DNA of 64,000 bases from positions 1,071,001 through 1,135,000 of the forward strand of contig OY282378.1 of NCBI GenBank assembly GCA_958295835.1, in the 5' to 3' direction. The DNA comes from an uncultured Gammaproteobacteria bacterium (GTDB taxonomy: Bacteria; Pseudomonadota; Gammaproteobacteria; HK1). Of this stretch, positions 56,710-64,000 are shown piece after piece; within the stretch, counting starts at the first letter, position 1; every line of letters starts with the position of its first letter. The notes beneath the pieces are model-generated. The model was given only the letters and a program-made list of their open reading frames with translations. It did not search any database and was not told the origin of the DNA. The translations under genes were made by a program, and so were the position numbers.

Positions 56710-58689
56710 TCAAAGGATGACGGTTTCACCTGCCGCTCCTGCATTCCCAGCGTCGTCAAGCGGGACGATCCTCGATAATCGAACCAGAACGCAAGCGGCC
56801 TCAAGGGCTCTCTGTTGCTTGGCGCTGAGTGGCGATCTCAGAGCCACCTTCGCAACTCGAAGCCATGCGTTGCCTTGTTCTTTATCGTCGATCCGGACGA
56901 CTTGGTGTTCGTGAGGGAACAACGCCTCCACGTGTCGACTCCACCGTGTCGTCTCGCTGGTTCGCACCACTTCGTCGAGTCTTCGATCGAGTCGTAGTTC
57001 GATATCTCCATTGTCTTTCATGACGAAAGGTGCGTTACGCAGATCAACGTGCGATGCGTACATGTTCCATGGCACGGAACGACGGTTTCCGGTGGCATCC
57101 ACTACCTTGATCCTCGGAAGGATGATTCGAAAACGTAGCGCTTCGTGCAGGAAGGACTTCGTCCATTTTCCGGCTGATTCGAGTCCCGATTCGTCTATTT
57201 CGCTGAGGCGCGCCAGTATGTACTTGGCTTTGGGCGGTGAGAAACTCCCCAAGGTTCTCCGCTGGCCCAGGCGCAGATGACCTGCTCTCTCCAGCGCGGC
57301 CCAGAAGACGGCAGCACACCAGACTGCCCTTTGTGGCATGGATCTGAAGGTTCTTGGAGGATCGTCCGAGAAATCGTCTCCCGAACAGTTGAATTTCTTT
57401 CGATCAGAGGTCAGAACAATCTTCGTGAAGTGGCCGATCTCGATGGATGAACCATCATCGGGAAGTTCTTCCATCAACGTTTTCAGCCAAGGCGCCCGAT
57501 CGACGCTTCGTGCGTTAATGCGGACGATGACTTCTCCCGGCTGATCTCCTCGTGCCACACGGCCTGCCCGTTGCATGAACGAGGCGGCGTCATGGCCCGG
57601 ATCCATGACCATCAATCCGGCGTGGAATGTGACGCCCATCTCCACCGCCGATGTCGCAAGCAATATCTTGTAGCTCATCGGATCACGCTGTATGCCGATG
57701 TCGAAGAGGTCGTCGTCACCTGTCGCGGTGGAATCGTCGATTGAATTGAGCGCAAGGCGCTCGGATCGGGGTACGCCCATCGCCTCGCACCACTCGGCGA
57801 GGTCCTGTTTTTCCCGATTGAGATCCCCCAAGGAGTCGAAGACGATGACGACCTGCCGCTCGCCGTCCAGACAGGCGCGCACAGCACGTTCGTTCGTGCG
57901 CAACGTACCCAACATCGTTCCGCTTTCGACGAATCGGTAATCGACGTCGCCGTGAACTGCGCGTGCGTCGCCCGTGGCGGTTTCGTCTCCGGTGACGACT
58001 TGCTCGGAGGCGGCTTGAATGCACTCGACAGGAATGCCGAAGGCGACAAGCGGCCTCCTGATGTCGATCGGTGTGGCGCTGAGAAACGTCACGTGCGCGC
58101 TGCCGCAAACCCTCGCGGCAACCTGGACGATCGCCGCGGCGAGGCCCAGGCCCCGCGCTCCAATCGTGTGGAATTCGTCGAAGACGACATGGTCGAAACG
58201 GACAAGATCGGACAGATCGATCGCCGGGGCGCCACGCGGACGATACGACGGATGCAAAAGCATCCAGGCAACCGATTCCGGTGTTGCGATGATCATGCAA
58301 CCGCCTTCCGGCAATTCCAGACCTCGTATCTGCCGGAAGCGCAGCCTGCCAGCGTTCATCTCCGGATTCTCCGCCTTGAGGCGCGCCTGTTCGTCGGAAG
58401 TCCATACAACGACCCTCCGCATCGCTTCATCCGTCGGTTGTCCCGGATCTTCGATCAAGGATCGCGCCAGATTCTGGGCGAGCCGTCGCGTAGGCACCAC
58501 GAACAGTACGCGTTTACCGTATTGGACGACGGCTCGCTGGAACGCGTAGCTTTTACCGGCTCCGGTAGGGGCGGAGAAGATCCTCACCGGGGACGGATCG
58601 CGAAGGATTCTTTCCTGAAGCGGCGACAGGCCTTCCGGTCCGCTTGGAACGCAGTGTCGCGCTACGCGAAATGCCGGGAGTGTGCTCAC
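56710..58689 (-). CDS. cas3: Type I-D helicase Cas3 (Cas3', no HD domain)
   Basis: A 659-residue superfamily 2 helicase. Motif I APTGAGKSYAFQ (~40), motif Ia VVPTRRLAQNLA, motif II VVFDEFHTIGARG (DEFH, ~170), motif III FLSATP, and motif VI FMQRAGRVARGDQPGE are all present. No HD nuclease is fused, which is normal for type I-D, where the HD domain sits on Cas10d. It translocates on the displaced strand during interference. The start is GTG 58689, 9 bases after the csc1 stop. Confidence 0.93.
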   Translation of the reverse strand: MSTLPAFRVARHCVPSGPEGLSPLQERILRDPSPVRIFSAPTGAGKSYAFQRAVVQYGKRVLFVVPTRRLAQNLARSLIEDPGQPTDEAMRRVVVWTSDEQARLKAENPEMNAGRLRFRQIRGLELPEGGCMIIATPESVAWMLLHPSYRPRGAPAIDLSDLVRFDHVVFDEFHTIGARGLGLAAAIVQVAARVCGSAHVTFLSATPIDIRRPLVAFGIPVECIQAASEQVVTGDETATGDARAVHGDVDYRFVESGTMLGTLRTNERAVRACLDGERQVVIVFDSLGDLNREKQDLAEWCEAMGVPRSERLALNSIDDSTATGDDDLFDIGIQRDPMSYKILLATSAVEMGVTFHAGLMVMDPGHDAASFMQRAGRVARGDQPGEVIVRINARSVDRAPWLKTLMEELPDDGSSIEIGHFTKIVLTSDRKKFNCSGDDFSDDPPRTFRSMPQRAVWCAAVFWAALERAGHLRLGQRRTLGSFSPPKAKYILARLSEIDESGLESAGKWTKSFLHEALRFRIILPRIKVVDATGNRRSVPWNMYASHVDLRNAPFVMKDNGDIELRLDRRLDEVVRTSETTRWSRHVEALFPHEHQVVRIDDKEQGNAWLRVAKVALRSPLSAKQQRALEAACVLVRLSRIVPLDDAGNAGAAGETVIL

Positions 58690-58698
58690 GGCTCTCTT

Positions 58699-59388
58699 TC
58701 AACGACCCAGCTCGCGCCAAGCGCCGACTCTCTCGGCAGCGGCGCTCAACGGCATCGGAGCAGTGATCTGGATATCGTGCAAGGCGTAGACGTCGACGCT
58801 CATCAACGGATCGTTGTCCACGTCGTACCCTGCCAAATCCGCGGTCCATGCGTTGAGCCGCACCTTGTCGTTGTCATCGGACTCGCAACGGTCCAGGGCC
58901 AGTATTCCTCCGAGATGGCGACCGATACGAACGACGATCCGTCCCACGTCGCGATTCTCGATTCCTCCCGCCAGCAGGAAGGGATCGGGGCCGAAAATCG
59001 CGCCGTGATAGACCGTACCGGGCGGGACTTCCTGAATGAAAAACCACGTTTTCAGATTGCCGGTGCCGGTCGCGTCATGGATTCGTTTCTGATACCCGCC
59101 TTCGGCATCAAGGTTCAACCGTTTGCCGAGCGGGCGCATGAGTCGTGGCGCACGGGCCTCGAAAATCGACGCCAGCCAGGGAAAGGCGCGGAGGTCGCGC
59201 AGGTAGTTCTTTTTCGGCAAGGCGGGCGAAGCTGCGAGAGCGCCCATGGCGGAGGCGAGTGCGTAGCTCATCGCACGATCCGCCAGATACGGGGCCAGTG
59301 TTGCCGTGCCTGAAGGCACGGCCAGGCTGTGATAGTGAAAGGGCGTGAGAGTCGTCGCCCGGATACGAGTCGCGGTGTTGGCCTCCAT
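58699..59388 (-). CDS. csc1: Type I-D Cascade subunit Csc1 (Cas5)
   Basis: A 229-residue RAMP-fold protein starting MEANTATRIRATTLTPFHYH, with LADRAMSYALASAMGALA and KTWFFIQEVPPGTVYHGAIF typical of Csc1/Cas5d. It caps the 5' handle of the crRNA in the effector complex. Its ATG overlaps the csc2 stop (TAATG). Confidence 0.88.
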   Translation of the reverse strand: MEANTATRIRATTLTPFHYHSLAVPSGTATLAPYLADRAMSYALASAMGALAASPALPKKNYLRDLRAFPWLASIFEARAPRLMRPLGKRLNLDAEGGYQKRIHDATGTGNLKTWFFIQEVPPGTVYHGAIFGPDPFLLAGGIENRDVGRIVVRIGRHLGGILALDRCESDDNDKVRLNAWTADLAGYDVDNDPLMSVDVYALHDIQITAPMPLSAAAERVGAWRELGR

Positions 59389-60401
59389 TATTTCGATCCG
59401 AACCCTGCAAACCAGTGATCGAAGAATTCGCCGATCCTGCCTTGGGCTTCGGTATAGCGCTGGCGCATTTCAGCGTCGTTGCTTTCAAGCGCCTCGATCA
59501 TCTGCATCTGAAGCTGATGTACTTCCCCCCCGGAGACGTGTATTGGCATGGCATCGGAAAAAGCTCCGGTCAGAGCCGTTCGCACGTCTTCCAGAGCCGG
59601 CCTGTCGCCTGTACGCTCCCGCACCTTGCGTAGCACGACGTATGGGCTTGCAACATCCCGCTCGAAACGGGTGGCGTAGATACCGCCGACGTGGTTGCGG
59701 ACGTTCACGCCATAGACGGATGTCTGGCCTCCGTATGCGCCCGCCAAGCCAACGGCAAGCAACAGATGCTCAATCGCGATCGGTGGTGCCGTTCGGCCAT
59801 TGAAAGAAATTGTCTGAACGAGCAGCGTTCCCGGGAGCAGGACATGTCGCTCGAAGATGTTCGAACTGTTCCTCTTGGCTTCGGCGTCGAACAGCGTCCC
59901 GTCTTCGGCCGCCCGGTTGTGGAAGGAGGTATCGACGCAGTCGGTGTACGGCTGGATTGAGACTGCATCGGAATACTGTGCCGCTGCCTTGACGGGAAGG
60001 ACGCGATTACCATGATTCGCACTGTCGCCGAATACGATCGTGTTGAGATCGTAGGCGACGCTGGGGCGATCCCCACTCGCAAACGCGGTCCTGTTTTGAG
60101 GCATCGATCCGCCGGCGCGGAAGTAACGAAGCACCTGGAGTCCTCGCGATCGCTCGCCATACTTGAACTTGTTGGCCACGGCACGCACCCGCCGGATGCC
60201 GTCGAGATCCAGGATATCCGTGATCTCCGGGTCGGCGTTCCGAAACGATGCCGGCGCGATGACCTCGCGAATCAAGGGGATGGCCACGGAGCCGAGATTC
60301 TTGAGCGCCGGTTGAACGTACTCCTTTCCCTTGTCGCCCCTGGCGGTACTCAACAGCTTGTCAATGCTGCCGAGGTAGGGCTTGATGGTGTCAAGAGTCA
60401 T
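59388..60401 (-). CDS. csc2: Type I-D Cascade backbone subunit Csc2 (Cas7)
   Basis: A 337-residue Cas7-family protein starting MTLDTIKPYLGSIDKLLSTA. Internal signatures are RVRAVANKFKYGERSRGLQV, SSNIFERHVLLPGTLLVQTI and AYGGQTSVYGVNVRNHVGGI. Several copies polymerise along the crRNA spacer. ATG 60401 overlaps the cas10d 3' end by 11 bases. Confidence 0.93.
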   Translation of the reverse strand: MTLDTIKPYLGSIDKLLSTARGDKGKEYVQPALKNLGSVAIPLIREVIAPASFRNADPEITDILDLDGIRRVRAVANKFKYGERSRGLQVLRYFRAGGSMPQNRTAFASGDRPSVAYDLNTIVFGDSANHGNRVLPVKAAAQYSDAVSIQPYTDCVDTSFHNRAAEDGTLFDAEAKRNSSNIFERHVLLPGTLLVQTISFNGRTAPPIAIEHLLLAVGLAGAYGGQTSVYGVNVRNHVGGIYATRFERDVASPYVVLRKVRERTGDRPALEDVRTALTGAFSDAMPIHVSGGEVHQLQMQMIEALESNDAEMRQRYTEAQGRIGEFFDHWFAGFGSK

Positions 60402-63303
60402 GATGGGTTTCCTCATTCGGTTCATCGTTGGCGCCGCGCGCCGCACGTGCGGCGCGTTCGAAACTCATGCGATAGATCGCCAATGCGATCCGGCGCTGTC
60501 GAGAAGGGGGTGATGTATTGCCGAAGGCTTTCGGCCAAACGTCGTCAACAAAAATTTCGGCTGCGGCCAGGAGCGACGACTCCAGCGTGGCCTCTTTCCG
60601 TGTCGTTTTGCTCGAAAAGAGGTTTTTTCGGGCCAATTCCTTGTCGAGCGAACCCATGACCGCATGGATCAGGCTGTCGCGTGAAATCTGCCCCAATTGT
60701 CCGGCAGCTTCGACGGCGGCGAGTGCTTCCCGGAGCCCCATCTCCGGAACGGTATCTCCGTCCGAGCGTATCGGCGCGCGCTGCACATGGGACATCGATT
60801 CCGCGAAGCGGACGATGACGTTGTCACTTTCCGTGCTCATGGTTGCCTTGTCCTCCAATAAATTCAGTAGCGAGTGCCGGAGAAAGCTCCTGGCATTCGC
60901 CTTTCCTTCGTCCATCCGATCGATTCGCATGATCGCGTCGCACGCGGCAGCGAAGCGGGTCTCGGGATCGGCGATGCGGGCAGCCAGCTCAAGCCCCATG
61001 CCGGCGATCGAAGCGATCTCTTCGACGACGCGGAGCAGATGGATCCTGGACGGGAGCTGCTCGATCCGGAACGACGTTCCCCCCAGTGCGGCGACGAGGT
61101 GCTCGGGCAGGAAATCGAAGCTGACATATCCGGGCTCCGGCCTGGGCAAGCCTCGGAAGACGTGTATCGGCCTGCCGATTCGTTGGGCGGTTTCGAAGAC
61201 CATCTTGACAAAGGTGATGATGCCGATGTCTCGATCACGTGATGCCATCCGGCTCGGTAACGATTCGTAACGGCCAATTCGGTAACGGCGAAAGTAATTA
61301 TCCACATCGCGAAATACGAGTTTGTCGGGTTTCCTGTTTTCGGTACGCAAGGCATCGAACAATGAAAACTCCGGTGGAAGATCGTTGTGGACGTAAACCA
61401 GGCTTGCGAACAGGCCGGCGCTCGTCGGCGACGAAATCAGTATCGGTACGTCCGGTTGCCCGCCCGGGCGCCTCACTCGAATCGAGCGCAATCTGTGTTC
61501 TGCGAGAGCAAGTGGAGAGACGAGTGTTTCTCGTTTCGGGCTGTTGAATGACTCCCAACGTCCTTCACGTCCCGAGAAGGCGCTGACCTTGACTCCGTAC
61601 AAACCAGTGGACAGCTCGACAGGGCGGTTGCGCGGAACCGGCGCGTTGGTGAAATGGCAGCGACCTTCGGCATCCTCCTCCTCTGCGCGCAGCAGACAAC
61701 CGTGGGCGGCTGCACGAAACCACCCCTGTGCGGCAGCGGCCATGTGCAGGCCCGGGTTGTCTATTTTGTCGAGAAGACCTTGGCGGTTCCCGCATCCCCT
61801 CAGCCAGAGGTTGACGAGTCCGTCGTCTCCGAGGAGTGCTTCACGGAGCACACCATCGTTGATCCCGGCCGCGGCGGCCAGCGCGGAAAGAAGATTCCGC
61901 CGGCTGATGTCATGTGTCATGTCGAGCAACCATACGGGAACCGGGATGCCGCTTTGCTTCAGCAGCTTGACGAGTTCCTGCTCTCTTGCTCTGGCATCAG
62001 GGACGTTCAGCTTTCGCGCCGGTAGTGGCGCCTTGCAGGCCAGGGCGACGGCGACCGTTGCAGCGTCCAGCAAAAAGGCACTCCTCTCGTCATCATCTTC
62101 ATGGTGTGCGGGCCACGGCGAGACCAGACGCGCCGAATATCTGTCGAGATCAGGCCATACAGGCGCGATTCCGAAAGACGTGAAGAGATCGTCGATCAGG
62201 GATTTGACGGTCGTTGCACCAGCCACTGGATGGACGAGGTCCACCGAGATCCGTAGCGCCTTGCTGGCAGTGCGGACGTTTTCCTCAAGATGTTCCCGAA
62301 GGTCGCACAGGTCACGTCCACCATCGAGAATATCGGGCATACCACGAGCGCTGATGTTTACGCGCGGATCCAGATCGAAAGCCTTGGCGAGGTTATCGAT
62401 GGCCTTGTCGAAAACGTCATCGAATTCCTTCGATGGAGCTACGAGCAGCAACTCGCCGTCGTGATGCACTTCAATCAGCGGCGGATGGCCGTGACGGTCC
62501 TTGCAGGCAATGGAGAAATGTCCCTGGAACTCGTCGAGCAGGAACGGCGTATGCGGAGAGACGATCCTCAACGCCCGCCAGTCCCCGAGTGCATCGCCGC
62601 GTAAATTGTCGTCCTTGAACGCTTCCAGCTCCCTGACTACACAATCGCCTCCTTTCCGCGTGTCCAGATAGGTGCCGTCGAGCCGGTCGGCGAGCGTGAC
62701 ATAGGCGCAGTCCCGGACTTCCTGCAAGGAAAGGATCGGTGCTCCCGGACGCATCCGGTTTGCGCGCGTCGTCTCGACCTGATCGATCAGCGACGTCATC
62801 CGTTGCGCGTCGAGCGACTGCCCGAATTTCGCCAGAAACCGGACGATACCGTAGTCGCGCATGAGACCCTCGACATCGGCAGGCCGGATTTCCATCTGAC
62901 GATCGCGCTGCAACATCTTGTCTGCATCGTGCAGGAAGGCTACTGCCGCGATTCTCGCGAGCCGCGCCGGCAGCTCGCTCTCCGGGACACCGGCGGCACG
63001 GAGATCGATTTCTCCGAAGACCAGCGCGCCCCGAACCACACTGACAAGATGATCGATCAATGTGACGTTCTTGAAGAGCTTGCGCCGGTCAAACTCGGGG
63101 CCACGGATCCAGCCACCTTTTCCCGACACGGTGGCGAGGAAGGGCGTCCGAACGTCGATGCGGTCCCCCTTGTCGATCGCGTGTTTCGCCTTGTCTCCAA
63201 GAGGCCGACCGGCCCCGCGGGTTCGCTGCTCATCGGAGAACACCCGCTCCCTGACGACATCTGTCAGGAAGTTCCCGTAAACGGATCTGGATGTCTCAAT
63301 CAT
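60391..63303 (-). CDS. cas10d: Type I-D large subunit Cas10d (Csc3) with HD nuclease domain
   Basis: A 970-residue protein. The N-terminal HD nuclease is seen in LIDHLVSVVRGALVFGEID and VAFLHDADKMLQRD (His-Asp). The large middle holds degenerate palm/zinc regions without a GGDD motif, consistent with Cas10d; the C-terminal ~150 residues are helical (small-subunit-like). It recognises the PAM and cleaves target DNA, replacing the nuclease that other type I systems carry on Cas3. ATG 63303 lies 13 bases after the cas6 stop. Confidence 0.93.
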   Translation of the reverse strand: MIETSRSVYGNFLTDVVRERVFSDEQRTRGAGRPLGDKAKHAIDKGDRIDVRTPFLATVSGKGGWIRGPEFDRRKLFKNVTLIDHLVSVVRGALVFGEIDLRAAGVPESELPARLARIAAVAFLHDADKMLQRDRQMEIRPADVEGLMRDYGIVRFLAKFGQSLDAQRMTSLIDQVETTRANRMRPGAPILSLQEVRDCAYVTLADRLDGTYLDTRKGGDCVVRELEAFKDDNLRGDALGDWRALRIVSPHTPFLLDEFQGHFSIACKDRHGHPPLIEVHHDGELLLVAPSKEFDDVFDKAIDNLAKAFDLDPRVNISARGMPDILDGGRDLCDLREHLEENVRTASKALRISVDLVHPVAGATTVKSLIDDLFTSFGIAPVWPDLDRYSARLVSPWPAHHEDDDERSAFLLDAATVAVALACKAPLPARKLNVPDARAREQELVKLLKQSGIPVPVWLLDMTHDISRRNLLSALAAAAGINDGVLREALLGDDGLVNLWLRGCGNRQGLLDKIDNPGLHMAAAAQGWFRAAAHGCLLRAEEEDAEGRCHFTNAPVPRNRPVELSTGLYGVKVSAFSGREGRWESFNSPKRETLVSPLALAEHRLRSIRVRRPGGQPDVPILISSPTSAGLFASLVYVHNDLPPEFSLFDALRTENRKPDKLVFRDVDNYFRRYRIGRYESLPSRMASRDRDIGIITFVKMVFETAQRIGRPIHVFRGLPRPEPGYVSFDFLPEHLVAALGGTSFRIEQLPSRIHLLRVVEEIASIAGMGLELAARIADPETRFAAACDAIMRIDRMDEGKANARSFLRHSLLNLLEDKATMSTESDNVIVRFAESMSHVQRAPIRSDGDTVPEMGLREALAAVEAAGQLGQISRDSLIHAVMGSLDKELARKNLFSSKTTRKEATLESSLLAAAEIFVDDVWPKAFGNTSPPSRQRRIALAIYRMSFERAARAARGANDEPNEETHHDS

Positions 63304-63316
63304 GGGGTCTCGCCGA

Positions 63317-63997
63317 TTACTGAAGCATCACGGGGCAACCGAAGCCGCCACGGGTTTTGGCGCCGATGCCCGCGAAGTAGGCGAACCGGATGTCTTCCGG
63401 CCGGCCGCGCATCGTCAAGGGCATCGAGAACGCCGGTATCAGGATGCGCCGGTTCCTGACGAAACGTGTCGAGACGAGCCGGCGGCGTCCATTGACGGCA
63501 AGTGTCAGCGGGTCGACGTGGAACTCAAGGTCCACCTCCCGGCCCGCTCGTGCCGATACGCTCGCACGAAGCGCGGCGGAAAGGTCAACGCTACCGAGGT
63601 CGTCATGAAACCGGGTCTTCGAACGTCCCGTCTTCGGCTTCATGACGGCAAAGGGGCTTCCGAAGGCGACCGCCAGTTCCGAGACCTCCTCGTGGGGCAA
63701 GCGGAGCTCTGCGCTGACGTCCGCTCCGGCGAAGTCGAGCTCATCGCCGTTGGACGACCTTGCCCGCGTCGCTGCCGGATCGAGCCCCGCAAGGGCGCGG
63801 GCGATCTCCGCGTCCGCGGTCGAGATGGTCAGGCCGGACATGACGGTAACGCCACCACGTTTCGAGAAGCCTCCGACGGCGAACGTCCACGGCCCGGCTT
63901 CACGCCCGGTGACCTTCTCCGAAGGGACCCCGGCCTCCGTCAATCCCGCCACGACAGCCGCATTGACCGAATCCAGGAAGCGGAATTGTGGCCGCAT
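63317..63997 (-). CDS. cas6: CRISPR RNA endoribonuclease Cas6 (type I-D), possibly cut by window edge
   Basis: At least 226 residues. Two RAMP ferredoxin folds end in the Gly-rich loop FAGIGAKTRGGFGCPVML, the Cas6 hallmark; the strand IPAFSMPLTMRGRPEDIRFA precedes it. It would cut the repeat at the stem base. ATG 63997 is only three bases from the window end, so an upstream start cannot be excluded. It is the first visible gene of the cas operon. Confidence 0.88.
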   Translation of the reverse strand: MRPQFRFLDSVNAAVVAGLTEAGVPSEKVTGREAGPWTFAVGGFSKRGGVTVMSGLTISTADAEIARALAGLDPAATRARSSNGDELDFAGADVSAELRLPHEEVSELAVAFGSPFAVMKPKTGRSKTRFHDDLGSVDLSAALRASVSARAGREVDLEFHVDPLTLAVNGRRRLVSTRFVRNRRILIPAFSMPLTMRGRPEDIRFAYFAGIGAKTRGGFGCPVMLQ

Positions 63998-64000
63998 GTA

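Overview
The window is high-GC chromosomal DNA from a Gram-negative proteobacterium, most likely a gammaproteobacterium. The basis is a complete ruvB-ybgC-tolQ-tolR-tolA-tolB-pal-cpoB block in the usual gammaproteobacterial order, together with speD, a YbdK-type ligase, glutaryl-CoA dehydrogenase and an MscS-type channel. No tRNA or rRNA gene was seen. About half the window is housekeeping or catabolic DNA; the rest is accessory DNA made of defence genes, insertion sequences and gene fragments.

Layout. 1-10,000: a lower-GC island. It holds a degraded duplicate of a downstream locus and then a giant multidomain AAA ATPase gene, which is split by an IS1380-family element with a 4-bp target duplication. 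Removing the element and one duplication restores one continuous reading frame of 2033 codons. The next gene, tightly linked, encodes a protein with a C-terminal HEPN-like motif; I read the pair as a candidate undescribed conflict/defence module. 10,200-19,650: a transposase remnant, an MscS channel, a methyltransferase translationally coupled to a ParE-like/UvrD/ankyrin helicase, and an enolase-superfamily dehydratase with a class III aminotransferase. 19,700-27,650: an AI-2E-family permease and the Tol-Pal operon. 27,900-40,400: a graveyard of mobile and toxin-antitoxin DNA. It has two copies of an AbiE-type locus (one collapsed by an internal deletion), a glmU 3' remnant split by an IS1634-like element, a Rieske-type oxygenase with a degenerate cluster motif, an orphan HigA, an hsdR scrap, a Phd/PIN pair, a frameshifted vapBC pair, an AT-rich TIR-STAND gene that has lost most of its TIR domain, and an ISNCY-family transposase. 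40,800-49,020: metabolic genes. 49,200-52,700: two tandem AAA-ATPase/PD-(D/E)XK genes, with the 5' remnant of a third at 48.4 kb. 52,700-64,000: a truncated phosphonate-type permease, a 26-repeat CRISPR array and a full type I-D cas operon in the order cas6-cas10d-csc2-csc1-cas3-cas4-cas1-cas2.

Working together. The cas operon is one transcription unit running toward the array. Its genes overlap or lie within about 17 bp of each other, and Cas1, Cas2 and Cas4 supply adaptation at the leader next to cas2. The ATPase/HEPN pair, the TIR-STAND gene, the AbiE copies, the toxin-antitoxin pairs and the tandem nuclease ATPases look like successive layers of defence acquisition and decay around a stable metabolic core. 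Family assignments come from reading motifs in the translations; no database search was run.
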